Assembly (NCBI RefSeq): GCF_020179475.1
Contig: NZ_JAILXZ010000002.1
Location: 310,001 to 374,000, forward strand
DNA from: Novosphingobium huizhouense
Lineage (GTDB): Bacteria > Pseudomonadota > Alphaproteobacteria > Sphingomonadales > Sphingomonadaceae
Direction: 5' to 3'
Length of the DNA: 64,000 bases
This document shows, in pieces, positions 1 to 9,117 of this stretch. Each line of letters opens with the position of its first letter. Within the stretch, counting starts at the first letter, position 1. The translations under genes were made by a program, and so were the position numbers. Under the pieces are notes generated by a model. The model did not search any database. It saw nothing but the letters and a program-made list of their open reading frames with translations, and had not been told where the DNA came from.

Positions 1-1275
1 CGGCCAGTGAAACACGAACAGGAACGCGGTGACCGACACCAGCGGGATAAGCATCCTGGGCGTCAGGCCGAGCAGGTTGCGCTGGTCGCTCGCGCGCCAT
101 TCGAACCAGGCGATCGTCGCGTCGCGCCAGCGGTTGTACGCCGGGCGATCGGTGAACCACAGCGCCTGCAGCGCGAGCGTCGGGGTCGGCGGCTGCGTCA
201 GCGGGCGTCCGTCGGCGTCGGTCGGGAAGTGCATCGCGCCCGACGGGACTGCGGCCGCCGCCGCTGCGCCACGCTGACCGAAGCGGGGACGCACGCGCTG
301 TTCTGCGCGCGTGTCGCGGCGCGAACGGCCCGGCATCATCAGCGCCTTGCCCAGCGTCGCGATCGCGTGGAGCCGCTCGGCAACCGGCGGATGCGAGCCG
401 TCGCCATCGCTCGGCCCGTCGAACAGCAGCGCCTCGATCCGGCGGCTGCCGGTGAACTGGCCGCGCCCGCCGACCTTGTTCAGCGCATCGATCAGCGCCT
501 CGGGGTACTGCGTCACCCGCACCGCCTCGCCATCGGCGACATGGTCGCGCGACAGCTTGATCCCGCGCCGCGCGGCGAAGGCGAGCTTCATCGACAGCAT
601 CGTCGCCATGCTGCCGGCGAGCAGGATCGGCAGGAACGGCGGCAGGAACAGCGGGATCAGCATCTGCCGCCAGTCCTCGAGCCGCAGCGGATTGTTGACC
701 TGCAACTGCACGGCGGTGCGCATCAGCGCGTGATTGGCGGCGAGCATCCGCGTGTCGCCGTTGCGGATATGCGAAGCCTCGTGCGCGAGCACGGCGGCCA
801 ACTCGTCGTCGTCGAGCCGGTCGAGCAGCCCGCGCGTCACCGCGATCAGGCCGCGCACCGGCCCCTCGCCCACCGTCAGGGCATTGGGGGCGTCGATCTC
901 GATCACGCCGAAGCGCGGGAAACGCACGCCGAGCGCGGTGCACTGCGCCTCGACGATGGTCACGAAGCGCGGCTCGGCCGACCGGTCGACCACGCGGATG
1001 TCGAGCGCGCTGCGCACCGCTTCGGCATGGCCGCGATAGACGTGGCGGAACACCAGCGCGGCGAGCGCCGCCAGCGGCAGGGCATAGCGCAGCGCATAGC
1101 CCAGCGGATCGGTGAGGATCGTGTGCTGCTCGTCGAACATCAGCAGCGGCACGACCAGCGCGAAGGCGCCGATCAGCTCGAAGGCGAGGACATAGGCGGC
1201 AAGGTAGAACGCCACATGGCGCCGCGCTTCGGCGGCATGGGTGGTGTAGCCCTTGGCTCGGTCGATCGCGGCCAT
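1..1275 (-). CDS. M48 family membrane zinc metallopeptidase (partial, C-terminus beyond left edge)
   Basis: Only the first 425 codons are in the window. The protein looks like an HtpX/Ste24-type (M48) membrane protease. Hydrophobic stretches near residues 22-45 and 63-78 precede the protease domain. HEASH at residues 165-169 supplies two zinc ligands and the catalytic Glu, and more hydrophobic sequence follows near residues 205-225. The third ligand is normally the Glu of an ExxAD motif; here the aligned stretch is DHVAD (residues 244-248), so Asp replaces Glu. It lies 42 nt downstream of lemA, a pairing common for LemA and M48 proteins, and is probably co-transcribed with it. Likely role is envelope protein quality control, which is inferred. 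The start is an ATG preceded by GAGGG. Confidence 0.85.
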   Translation of the reverse strand, partial: MAAIDRAKGYTTHAAEARRHVAFYLAAYVLAFELIGAFALVVPLLMFDEQHTILTDPLGYALRYALPLAALAALVFRHVYRGHAEAVRSALDIRVVDRSAEPRFVTIVEAQCTALGVRFPRFGVIEIDAPNALTVGEGPVRGLIAVTRGLLDRLDDDELAAVLAHEASHIRNGDTRMLAANHALMRTAVQLQVNNPLRLEDWRQMLIPLFLPPFLPILLAGSMATMLSMKLAFAARRGIKLSRDHVADGEAVRVTQYPEALIDALNKVGGRGQFTGSRRIEALLFDGPSDGDGSHPPVAERLHAIATLGKALMMPGRSRRDTRAEQRVRPRFGQRGAAAAAAVPSGAMHFPTDADGRPLTQPPTPTLALQALWFTDRPAYNRWRDATIAWFEWRASDQRNLLGLTPRMLIPLVSVTAFLFVFHWP

Positions 1276-1292
1276 AGGTGAAGCCCTCGTTG

Positions 1293-1312
1293 CCGGGGGC
1301 GCGCGCCCCCGG
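1293..1312. repeat. Perfect 20-nt GC palindrome between lemA and the M48 gene
   Basis: CCGGGGGCGC is followed directly by its reverse complement. It lies in the 42-nt gap between the lemA stop codon and the M48 start. In the transcript it would form a very stable hairpin just 5' of the M48 ribosome-binding site, which could reduce M48 translation or protect the lemA 3' end. Confidence 0.6.
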
Positions 1313-1317
1313 AAGGA

Positions 1318-1962
1318 TCAGAGCGTGATCTGCGCCGGTTCCTCGAACTGCGCGCGGCGCTCCTCGCCGAGCGTGAACTTCTCGCGCAGCGGCGCCGACT
1401 TCGACGGAGCAATGAGGTTGCCCGGGAAGGCGCGGCGAACCGCGTTCACTTCCTCGACCGCGAGGTTGTAGAAGCGGCGGCTCGCGGTGAGGCGCTCCTC
1501 GACCCGGGTCAGTTCGCTGCGCAGCGAGGCGTAATGCCCTTCCGAGGCGAGGCGCGGATAGGCCTCGTCGAGCGAGACGAGGTTCTGCAGCAGGCCCGCG
1601 GTCTGCGACCCCACCAGCGCGTCGGCCTCGCTGATCGCGGCGAGCGCATCGATGCGGCCCTTGATGACATCACGGATGACATCGTGCTCGCGCGTGGCGA
1701 AAGCGCGCACCACCTCGACGAGGTTGCCGACCAGCGTCTTGCGTTCGAGCATCAGCGCGTCGATGTCGGCGAAGGCGGCCTCGGCCCGCTCGTCGAGCCT
1801 GGCGATCAGCGCATGTTGCGCCCGCACCTTCAAGCCCAGCCACAACGCCAGGCCCAGCACGAGCCAAAGCCACCAGTGGTCGAGCGCAAAATTGCTCACG
1901 CGGACCAGGCGGCCCTCGAGGTCGATCTGTTCGAAGAAACCGCCGCTCGGTTGAACCTGCAT
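1318..1962 (-). CDS. lemA: LemA family membrane protein
   Basis: This 214-residue protein has the LemA layout: a short N-terminus, one membrane helix (about residues 28-46), then a long helical domain. The family signature is visible in the helical part, including an R-A-E-A-AFADID-ALM-ERKTLVGNLVEVV segment near residues 58-85 and R-FYNLAVEEVNAVRRAFPGNL near 162-183. LemA proteins are anchored in the inner membrane with the helical bundle in the periplasm; their biochemical role is poorly defined. It is the first gene of a two-gene unit with the M48 protease. The start is ATG. An inner start would cut into the region before the membrane helix, so the longer form is preferred. Confidence 0.9.
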   Translation of the reverse strand: MQVQPSGGFFEQIDLEGRLVRVSNFALDHWWLWLVLGLALWLGLKVRAQHALIARLDERAEAAFADIDALMLERKTLVGNLVEVVRAFATREHDVIRDVIKGRIDALAAISEADALVGSQTAGLLQNLVSLDEAYPRLASEGHYASLRSELTRVEERLTASRRFYNLAVEEVNAVRRAFPGNLIAPSKSAPLREKFTLGEERRAQFEEPAQITL

Positions 1963-2048
1963 CGTACTCGTGCCCCATCTCGTGTGATGCGATGGGGCCG
2001 ATCTACGCGGGAATACTTAATACATCATGCAGATCGGCAGAATTCCGC

Positions 2049-3134
2049 TCAGGCGGGCTCCGTGACGAAGCCCTTCCAGTTCTTCATGTAATGCACGAAC
2101 GTCGGGCTCAGCGCCTCGTCGAGCAGGTGCTGCTCGGTTACCGGCAGCGGCGGCGACTGGTAGGCGGGATCGGCAAGGACGCGCCTCGGGAAATCGTGGC
2201 GCAGGATCGCACCGCGGCCGATCGCGGCGAAGTCGCAGCCCTTTTCGATCACCCAGGCGCAATCGGCGGCGCCCAGGATCTTGCCGGCCACGCCCACGCG
2301 CGTGTTTCCGCGCGGCAGGTCCAGGAACCAGTCGATCAGCGGCCGCCCCTCGCCTTCGGCATCGTTGGCGATCTTGCGCACGTCCCACAGCGAGAGGTCG
2401 ACGTAGTCGAGCTTGCCCGCGGCCAGGACCTGGCCGACGAGGTCGCGGATCTCGAGCAGCTTCTGCCCGAACCGCTCGGGCGATACGCGCAGGCCCAGCT
2501 GGAACCCGGCGCCACAGCTCGCACGGATGCCGTCGATGATCTCGAGCACCAGCCGCGCCCGGTTCTCCGGGCTGCCGCCGTACTTGTCGGTGCGGAGATT
2601 GATCTCGGGCGAAAGGAACTCGGCGAGGATGTAGCCGTGCGCGCCGTGGACCTCGACGCCGTCGAAGCCAGCCTTTTCCGCCCGCACCGCCGCCGCGACG
2701 AAATCGTCGCGCAGTCGCTCGACCTCGTCGGTCGTCAACCCCCGGGCTCCGGCTGCCTCGTTGTCCCAAGCAGAGACGGGATTGGCGACGACCTTCTTGT
2801 CCGATCGCGATCCTGCGTGGTGCAGCTGGACCGACGAGACCGCGCCGTTCGCGCGGATGCCGTCGGCAAGGCGGGCGAGCCCGGCGAGGTGCTCGTCGCC
2901 GAACGCGCCGATCTGGCCGACGAAGCCCTGCCCCACCCGCTGCACGTGCGCCGCTGCGGTCATCACCATGCCGAAGCCGCCCCTCGCCCGCGCGACGAGC
3001 CAGTTGTATTCGTCGTCCGACAGCGTGCCATCGTCGTGGCTCTGCTGATTGGTCAGCGGCGCGAGCATGAGGCGGTTCTTCCATGCGGGACCGCGCTGCA
3101 GCGTCATCGGCTGCGCAAGCTTTTCGTAGGCCAA
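2049..3134 (-). CDS. NADH:flavin oxidoreductase, Old Yellow Enzyme family
   Basis: This 361-residue FMN-dependent (beta/alpha)8-barrel oxidoreductase belongs to the Old Yellow Enzyme family, whose members reduce activated C=C bonds with NAD(P)H. The core motif GFDGVEVHGAHGYILAEFLS, continuing into SPEINLRTDKYGGSPENRARL, is present, and LHHAGSRS resembles the usual active-site stretch. The start codon is TTG. It is supported by GAGGAA seven nucleotides upstream and by the family-typical N-terminus beginning at this codon. Three nucleotides separate it from the DUF1330 gene upstream. It is the last gene of an acyl-CoA ligase/DUF1330/OYE operon, so an acyl or enoyl substrate is plausible. The true substrate cannot be read from sequence. 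Confidence 0.9.
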   Translation of the reverse strand: MAYEKLAQPMTLQRGPAWKNRLMLAPLTNQQSHDDGTLSDDEYNWLVARARGGFGMVMTAAAHVQRVGQGFVGQIGAFGDEHLAGLARLADGIRANGAVSSVQLHHAGSRSDKKVVANPVSAWDNEAAGARGLTTDEVERLRDDFVAAAVRAEKAGFDGVEVHGAHGYILAEFLSPEINLRTDKYGGSPENRARLVLEIIDGIRASCGAGFQLGLRVSPERFGQKLLEIRDLVGQVLAAGKLDYVDLSLWDVRKIANDAEGEGRPLIDWFLDLPRGNTRVGVAGKILGAADCAWVIEKGCDFAAIGRGAILRHDFPRRVLADPAYQSPPLPVTEQHLLDEALSPTFVHYMKNWKGFVTEPA

Positions 3135-3137
3135 GTC

Positions 3138-3554
3138 CTATTCCTCGATCGGAGCGAAACGGACCAGGCGGCTATCCTCGACCGCCGCCTGGCGGTGCAC
3201 CACGACGGGCGCGTAGTCGGGGTCCTTGACCATCCCCATGAACGCGGCCGCGCTGGGGTAGGACATCACGAACGTCTCGTCCCACTCCCATTCGGCAGGC
3301 CCGGTCACCATCGCCTCGAAGCCGCCCTTCCACGCGATCTTGCCACCCGCGCGGTCCAGCACCGGCTGGATCGTGCGGAAGTATTCGGCATAGGCTTCGG
3401 CGCCGGTGAGGCCCTTGTCGGCAAGCTCATGCCCGTCCGGGTAGGTCGCCAACGGCTTGAAGCGAACGAGGTTGAGCATGTGCACGGGCGTGTCGCGCGG
3501 CAGGCTCTTGAAATGGTCGAAGTTTTCCCTGCTGGGATCGATGTAGGTGGTCAT
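3138..3554 (-). CDS. DUF1330 family protein
   Basis: This 138-residue protein has a ferredoxin-like dimeric alpha/beta-barrel fold of the DUF1330 type. Typical family stretches are PVHMLNLVRFK near residues 23-33, YAEYFRTIQPVLDRAGGKI near 61-79 and WDETFVMSYPSAAAF near 99-113. No catalytic residue set is known for the family, so the function is unassigned. The ATG at 3554 is preferred over longer in-frame starts because the family begins shortly before the conserved LNLVRFK block. It sits between the acyl-CoA ligase (19 nt) and the OYE gene (3 nt), so it is part of that operon and may act on the same substrate. Confidence 0.8.
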   Translation of the reverse strand: MTTYIDPSRENFDHFKSLPRDTPVHMLNLVRFKPLATYPDGHELADKGLTGAEAYAEYFRTIQPVLDRAGGKIAWKGGFEAMVTGPAEWEWDETFVMSYPSAAAFMGMVKDPDYAPVVVHRQAAVEDSRLVRFAPIEE

Positions 3555-3573
3555 CGCCGTTCCTCGCCTCTGG

Positions 3574-5196
3574 TCAGGCAGCGCCGGACAGTTCGGGCCA
3601 GGCATAGTCCCTGAACTGCTCGCGCAGGTCCTTCTTGCTGATCTTGCCGGTGCCCGTGTGCGGGATCGCGTCGACGAAGGCAATCGCGTCGGGCACCCAC
3701 CACTTGGCCACGTGCTGCCCGAGGAAGCTGCGGATTTCCTCGGACTCGCAGGCAACGCCGGGTTTGCGCACGACGATCAGCAGCGGGCGTTCGTCCCACT
3801 TGGGATGATATATCCCGATCGCCGCCGCCTCGGCCACCGCCGGATGTCCGATCGCGGCGTTCTCGAGCTCGACCGAGCTGATCCATTCACCGCCCGACTT
3901 GATCACGTCCTTGGTCCGGTCGGTCAGCTGCAGCGTGCCGTCGGGGTGGATCACCGCCACGTCGCCGGTATCGAACCACTGCTCGTCGTCGGTCGCGTCC
4001 TTCTCCGCCTTGAAGTAGCGCTTGACCACCCAGGGCCCGCGCACCTGCAAGGCGCCCGAGGTGACGCCGTCGCGGGGCAGCACTTTTGTCGGATCGCCGA
4101 GGTCGACGCAGCGCAGTTCCACGCCGAACGGCACGCGGCCCTGCTTGGCCTTGAGATCGACGCGCTCGTCGAAGCTCATCTCGTCCCAGTCGGCAGGTTC
4201 CGCTCCGGTCGTCCCGATCGGCGAGGTCTCGGTCATGCCCCAGGCATGGGCGATGCGGATGTCCTTCTTCATGAACCGCTCGATCATCGCGCGCGGCATG
4301 GCGGACCCGCCGCAGACGACCTGGCGCAAGCTGGCGGGGATGTCCTTGCCGGTTGCGTCGAGGTGCTGGAGCAGGCCGAGCCACACCGTCGGCACGCCGG
4401 CCGAGGCGGTGACCTTCTCGGTCTCGAACAGATCGCACAAGGTCGCCGGATCGTTGGTCGCGCAATAGACGAACTTTGCCCCCGCCGCTGCGCCGGCCCA
4501 GGGAATGCCCCAGCTCGCGGCATGAAACATCGGCACGATCGGCATCATCACCATCCGCGTGTCGATGCCGAACACGGCGGGCGACTGGCAGGTCATCGCA
4601 TGGAGCATCGTCGAGCGGTGCTCATAGAGCACGCCCTTGGGGTTGCCCGTGGTGCCGCTGGTGTAGCACAGCATGCACGGATCGCGCTCGTCGCCGTCGG
4701 CCCATTCGGCCTTGCCGTCCTCGGGCGCGATCCAGTCCTCGAAGCTTTGCGCGCCTTCGTCGCCATCGAAGCAGACGTAGTGCTCGATCGTCTTCCAGCG
4801 CGGCTTCATCCGCTCGACCACCGGCGCCCAGACCTTGTCGAACAGCAGGACTTTGTCCTCGGCGTGGTTGGCGATGTAGTCGAGCTGGTCGTCGAACAGG
4901 CGCGGATTGATCGTGTGGAGGATGCCGCCGACGCCGACCGCGCCGTACCAGCTGACGAGGTGGCGGTGATGGTTCATCGCCAGCGTGGCGATGCGGTCGC
5001 CAGGGCCAATGCCAAACCGGCGCAGCGCCTGGACCATGCGTAGCGCATCGTGGCGGATTCCGGCCCAGTTGGTACGGGTGGTCGATCCGTCGGCCCAGCG
5101 CGTGACGATCTCGCGCGTGCCGTGCTCGCGGGCGGCATGGTCGATCAGGTGAGTGACCCGCAGCTTCCAGTCCTGCATGGCGCCCAGCTGAAACAT
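3574..5196 (-). CDS. Acyl-CoA synthetase (AlkK/FadD-like, AMP-forming)
   Basis: This 540-residue adenylate-forming enzyme would activate a carboxylic acid to its CoA thioester with ATP and CoA. The P-loop-like motif [12 protein letters not shown] (near residues 178-189), the GMTET adenine motif, the WFDTGDVAV and [18 protein letters not shown] hinge motifs and the catalytic Lys near the C-terminus ([11 protein letters not shown]) are all present. Length and the N-terminal ...TRTNWAGI... layout resemble the AlkK medium-chain group, so a medium- or long-chain fatty acid is the best guess. The start is ATG with AAAAGGAGAGG upstream. It heads the operon with the DUF1330 and OYE genes and begins 12 nt after dnaE ends. 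Confidence 0.9.
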   Translation of the reverse strand: MFQLGAMQDWKLRVTHLIDHAAREHGTREIVTRWADGSTTRTNWAGIRHDALRMVQALRRFGIGPGDRIATLAMNHHRHLVSWYGAVGVGGILHTINPRLFDDQLDYIANHAEDKVLLFDKVWAPVVERMKPRWKTIEHYVCFDGDEGAQSFEDWIAPEDGKAEWADGDERDPCMLCYTSGTTGNPKGVLYEHRSTMLHAMTCQSPAVFGIDTRMVMMPIVPMFHAASWGIPWAGAAAGAKFVYCATNDPATLCDLFETEKVTASAGVPTVWLGLLQHLDATGKDIPASLRQVVCGGSAMPRAMIERFMKKDIRIAHAWGMTETSPIGTTGAEPADWDEMSFDERVDLKAKQGRVPFGVELRCVDLGDPTKVLPRDGVTSGALQVRGPWVVKRYFKAEKDATDDEQWFDTGDVAVIHPDGTLQLTDRTKDVIKSGGEWISSVELENAAIGHPAVAEAAAIGIYHPKWDERPLLIVVRKPGVACESEEIRSFLGQHVAKWWVPDAIAFVDAIPHTGTGKISKKDLREQFRDYAWPELSGAA

Positions 5197-5208
5197 GACC
5201 CTCTCCTT

Positions 5209-8200
5209 TTATTCTACGAGCCGCAGATGCCTTTCCGGCCTTGCGGTCAGGGCCACATTGGCAAGCCCCTCGATCGGAATCAATCGTTCGATCAGGTCGC
5301 TGTCGAGCCGGAAGTCGGTGCCGAGGCGGACCAGCGGCTCGCGCCCCTTGCCCGTCCGCAGCCGCGCCAGCACCTCGCCCTTGGCCTCGCCGCCGCGCGG
5401 CAGCAGCATCGCCAGCTCGGCCATGGCCTCGGGTTTCGTAACGTCGAGCTTGAGCATCATGCGCGCCGCGCTGGTCACCGAAGCGAGCGGGCGGGCATTG
5501 CGCACGGTCACCCGCGGCGGCTCGTCGGGGTTCGGACGGTCGAGTTCGACGTTGAGCAGCACGCAGGTGCCATCGCGCGCCCAGGTCACGAAATCGTCGA
5601 CCAGCGCCTCCTCGAAGCACGAGGCGGAGAACAATCCCGACGAATCGGAGAAGTCCGCCATGACGAAGTCCTTGCCCTTCTTCGTCTTGCGCTTCTGCAC
5701 GTTCTCGACCAGCGCGGCCATGACCGCGCCCGACCGGCCGCCGCCGCCCTCGCCGCCGCCGGTCATCAGGCTTCCGTAGGAGCGCGCGCCGTTGGCCGAA
5801 GCGACCGCGCGATATTCCTCCACCGGGTGCGCGGCGAAGTAGAAGCCGAAATTCTCGCGCTCGGCCGCCATCTGCTCGGCGCGGCTCCATGGCTTGGTTT
5901 CGGCAAGGCGCGTTGCGGGGGCGGCGTGATCGTCGCCGCCGAACAGACCGCCCTGCCCCGAGGTGCGCGCGCGCGCCGCCTCGTCGGCCACCGCCATCAG
6001 CAGCTCGGCATTGGCGATCAGCTTGGCGCGATTGGGTTCGAGGCCGTCGAGCGCGCCGCCAGCTGCCAGCGCTTCGAGCTGGCGCCGGTTCATCGATCCT
6101 GCCGGAATGCGCTTGAACAGGTCGTCGAGGCTCGCGAACGGCCCCTTGGCCTCGCGCTCGGCGACGATCGCCTCCATCGCCTTTTCGCCCACGTTGCGCA
6201 GGCCCGCCAGCGCATAGCGCACGGCAAAGCCGTCGTCGGTCCGCTCGACGGTGAATTCGGCTTCGGAATGGTTGATGTCGGGCCCCGCCAGCGCCACCCC
6301 GTTGCGGCGCATGTCGTCGACGAACACCGCCAGCTTTTCCGACTGGTGCATGTCGAAGCACATCGAGGCGGCATAGAATTCGTGCGGATAATGGGTCTTG
6401 AGCCAGGCCGTCTGGTAGGCAAGCAGCGCATAGGCCGCCGCGTGGCTCTTGTTGAAGCCGTAGCCGGCGAACTTGTCGATCAAGTCGAACAGCTCGTTGG
6501 CCTTGGCCGCCGGGATGTCGGACACGGTCTTGCAACCATCGACGAAGCGCTGGCGCTGCGCGTCCATCTCGGCCTGGACCTTCTTGCCCATGGCGCGGCG
6601 CAGCAGGTCGGCATCGCCCAGCGAATAGCCGGCGAGGATCTGCGCCGCCTGCATCACCTGTTCCTGGTAGACGAAGATGCCGTAGGTTTCGGCGAGGATC
6701 CCGGCGAGCTTCTCGTGCGGGTACTCGATGCTCTCGAGCCCGTTCTTGCGCCGACCGAACAGCGGGATGTTGTCCATTGGCCCTGGGCGATAGAGCGAGA
6801 CGAGCGCGATGATGTCGCCGAAGTTGGTCGGCTTCACCGCCGCAAGCGTGCGGCGCATGCCTTCGGATTCGAGCTGGAACACGCCCACGGTGTCGCCCGA
6901 CTGGAGCAGCTTGTAGGTATCGGCGTCGTCCCAGGCGAGCGTCGAGAGGTCGATCTCGATCCCGCGCTTCTTCATCAGGTCGACCGCCTTGCGCAGCACC
7001 GACAGCGTCTTGAGGCCGAGGAAGTCGAACTTCACGAGGCCCGCATCCTCGACGAACTTCATGTCGAACTGCGTGACCGGCATGTCCGAGCGCGGATCGC
7101 GGTAGAGCGGCACCAGCTGCGCCAGCGGCCGGTCGCCGATCACCACGCCGGCCGCGTGGGTCGAGCTGTTGCGCGGCAGGCCTTCGAGCTGCATCGCAAG
7201 GTCGATCAGGCGCTTGACCTCGGGATCGCGGTCGTACTCGCGCTTCAGCTCGAGCACGCCGTTGAGCGCGCGCGGCAGCGGCCAGGGGTCGGTCGGATGG
7301 TTGGGCACCATCTTGCAGAGCCGGTCGACCTGGCCGTAGCTCATCTGCAGGATGCGCCCCGTATCGCGCAGCACCGCGCGCGCCTTCAGCTTGCCGAAGG
7401 TGATGATCTGCGCGACGTGGTCCTCGCCGTACTTGCGCTGGACATAGCGGATCACCTCGCCGCGCCGGGTTTCGCAGAAGTCGATGTCGAAGTCGGGCAT
7501 CGACACGCGCTCGGGGTTGAGAAACCGCTCGAACAGCAGCCCCAGCCGGATCGGGTCGAGATCGGTGATGGTGAGCGCCCAGGCGACCAGCGAGCCCGCG
7601 CCCGAGCCGCGCCCGGGTCCCACCGGAATGTCGTTCTCCTTCGCCCACTTGATGAAGTCGGCAACGATCAGGAAGTAACCGCCGAAGCCCATGCGGTTGA
7701 TGATCGAAATCTCGAACTCGAGCCGCTGGCGATAGTTCAGAACCTCCTCGAGCACGCCCGCGGCGGCAAGCTGCGGAAACGCTGCGGGATCGGGCTCGGC
7801 GTCCGGCCCGAGCGTGAGCAGGGCGGACAGCTCGCCATGGGTCGTTTCGGGATAATAGGGCTTGAGCCGCGCGACGAGGCCGGTGCGGCTGTCGGCGGCG
7901 CAGGCTTTCGCCTCGCCCTCCTTGTCGCCGGCAAGGCTCGGCAGGATCGGCTTGCGCTTGGGCGGCATGCAGGCGGTGCGCTGCGCGACGACGAGCGTGT
8001 TGGCGAGCGCCTCGGGGCAGTCGGCGAAGAGCTGCTCCATTGCGTCGGCAGGCTTGATCCACCATTCCTGCGACGAGCGCGGGCGATCGGGGCTGTCGAC
8101 ATGGGTCGAACTGGCGATGCACAGCATCGCGTCGTGCGCGGCGTAGAAGCCGCTTTCTGCAAAGCACGCCGGGTTGGTCGCGACGAGCGGGATGTCGCGG

Positions 8201-8802
8201 CTAAAGGCGAGGTCGAACAGCCCGTCCTCGCCGCCGCTCTCGACGGGATCGCCGGTGCGCGCCAATTCGATGTAGAGCCGGTCGCCGAACAGCTCCTGCA
8301 GCCGGTCGCAATAGGCCTCGGCCGCCGCCGCCTGCCCCCCGGCGAGCAGCCGCGTCAGCGCGCCCTCGCCGCCGCCCGTCAGGCAGATCAGGCTGTCGGT
8401 ATGGCCGACGAGATCGGCCAGCACGACGTGCGGCGCATGCTCCAGCGGGCGGTCGAGGTGCGCGCGGCTGACGAGGTGGCAGAGGTTGTCGTACCCGCGC
8501 GCATCCTGCGCATAGAGCCCGAGCCAGTCGATCGTCGGCGCAGCGGGGCCGAAGCCGGTCGCCGCGCCTTCGCGCTCGGGCCGCGCGACTGCCAGCATGA
8601 CGCCGATGACCGGCTGGACGCCCACGTCCTTGCACGCCTTTGCGAAGGCCGCGCTGCCGTAGAGCCCGTTGCGGTCGGTGATCGCGATCGCCGGAAAGCC
8701 CCGCTCGGCGGCGGTCTTGGCGATCGCCTTCGGATCCACCGCGCCATCGAGCATGGTGTAGGAGGAAAAGACCCGCAGCGGAACGAAGGGGGCGAAAGGC
8801 AT
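5209..8802 (-). CDS. dnaE: DNA polymerase III alpha subunit
   Basis: This 1197-residue replicative polymerase subunit shows an N-terminal PHP domain, a C-family polymerase core, a helix-hairpin-helix and an OB fold. Catalytic aspartates lie in PDFDIDF (D437, D439 and D441), and GPGRGSGAGSLVAW is the conserved palm motif. QGGLF at 950-954 fits a beta-clamp binding motif. The PHP metal-binding histidines are lost: FVPLRVFSSY replaces the usual FVHLHVH-type motif and TDRNG replaces TDHGN. Proofreading is therefore expected from a separate DnaQ. The ATG giving MPFAPFVPL is chosen over an upstream GTG at 8859 because it matches the usual N-terminus; no clear ribosome-binding site is seen for either. 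The polymerase assignment itself is secure. Confidence 0.97.
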   Translation of the reverse strand: MPFAPFVPLRVFSSYTMLDGAVDPKAIAKTAAERGFPAIAITDRNGLYGSAAFAKACKDVGVQPVIGVMLAVARPEREGAATGFGPAAPTIDWLGLYAQDARGYDNLCHLVSRAHLDRPLEHAPHVVLADLVGHTDSLICLTGGGEGALTRLLAGGQAAAAEAYCDRLQELFGDRLYIELARTGDPVESGGEDGLFDLAFSRDIPLVATNPACFAESGFYAAHDAMLCIASSTHVDSPDRPRSSQEWWIKPADAMEQLFADCPEALANTLVVAQRTACMPPKRKPILPSLAGDKEGEAKACAADSRTGLVARLKPYYPETTHGELSALLTLGPDAEPDPAAFPQLAAAGVLEEVLNYRQRLEFEISIINRMGFGGYFLIVADFIKWAKENDIPVGPGRGSGAGSLVAWALTITDLDPIRLGLLFERFLNPERVSMPDFDIDFCETRRGEVIRYVQRKYGEDHVAQIITFGKLKARAVLRDTGRILQMSYGQVDRLCKMVPNHPTDPWPLPRALNGVLELKREYDRDPEVKRLIDLAMQLEGLPRNSSTHAAGVVIGDRPLAQLVPLYRDPRSDMPVTQFDMKFVEDAGLVKFDFLGLKTLSVLRKAVDLMKKRGIEIDLSTLAWDDADTYKLLQSGDTVGVFQLESEGMRRTLAAVKPTNFGDIIALVSLYRPGPMDNIPLFGRRKNGLESIEYPHEKLAGILAETYGIFVYQEQVMQAAQILAGYSLGDADLLRRAMGKKVQAEMDAQRQRFVDGCKTVSDIPAAKANELFDLIDKFAGYGFNKSHAAAYALLAYQTAWLKTHYPHEFYAASMCFDMHQSEKLAVFVDDMRRNGVALAGPDINHSEAEFTVERTDDGFAVRYALAGLRNVGEKAMEAIVAEREAKGPFASLDDLFKRIPAGSMNRRQLEALAAGGALDGLEPNRAKLIANAELLMAVADEAARARTSGQGGLFGGDDHAAPATRLAETKPWSRAEQMAAERENFGFYFAAHPVEEYRAVASANGARSYGSLMTGGGEGGGGRSGAVMAALVENVQKRKTKKGKDFVMADFSDSSGLFSASCFEEALVDDFVTWARDGTCVLLNVELDRPNPDEPPRVTVRNARPLASVTSAARMMLKLDVTKPEAMAELAMLLPRGGEAKGEVLARLRTGKGREPLVRLGTDFRLDSDLIERLIPIEGLANVALTARPERHLRLVE

Positions 8803-9117
8803 CCAGCCGATATAGCAACTGAAGCGGCAATTCAGGAGGGGCTGGCGGCGCTCATCCACTGGAGAAAATGGTCTCGCGCAGAGGCGCGGAGGACGCAGAC
8901 GGTGGCGAAGGTCACGGGCTTCGCCCGGAATGGCTCACGCAAAGCCGCCAAGACGCAAAGAGGTTGCGCACGCCGCAGGCGTCTATCGCCCATCGAACAA
9001 ACGCCAGTCGAGCAAGGCGGCCTAGCCGCATGGCGCTACATCTTGGCGTCTTTGCGTCTTTGCGTGAGATACCTCTTTTGTTCTCTCCTTCCCAGGCGCC
9101 TCTGCGCGAAACAGGAG
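8803..9117. other. Gap between gpx and dnaE holding nested inverted repeats
   Basis: These 315 nt contain no convincing gene. The stretch from 8871 to 9112 consists of two nested pairs of inverted repeats built from octamer-like units related to ACGCAAAG and GCAGAGGC, listed separately. The remaining 68 nt next to dnaE should carry its promoter, but no clear -35/-10 pair is seen. Confidence 0.6.
8871..9112. repeat. Nested inverted-repeat (MITE/REP-like) element
   Basis: The outer arms are GTCTCGCGCAGAGGCGC (8871-8887) and its near-perfect reverse complement at 9096-9112 (one mismatch). The inner arms start with CTCACGCAAAG at 8934-8944 and its reverse complement at 9057-9067. The inner arms are extended by further ACGCAAAG and CGCCAAG units in different order. 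The whole element is about 240 bp and encodes no protein. Similar CGCAAAG/CGCAGAG repeats are remembered from intergenic regions of other sphingomonads, so this is probably a non-autonomous dispersed element. Confidence 0.6.

Noticed and set aside
1997..2038. GCCGATCT/AGATCGGC inverted repeat upstream of lemA
   Set aside because: The 8-bp arms are separated by 26 nt with no symmetrical core; it is not distinguishable from chance.
4622..8167. Long Arg-rich open frame on the minus strand across dnaE and the acyl-CoA ligase
   Set aside because: It is a second frame of the same DNA that crosses a true gene boundary and has no recognisable motif.
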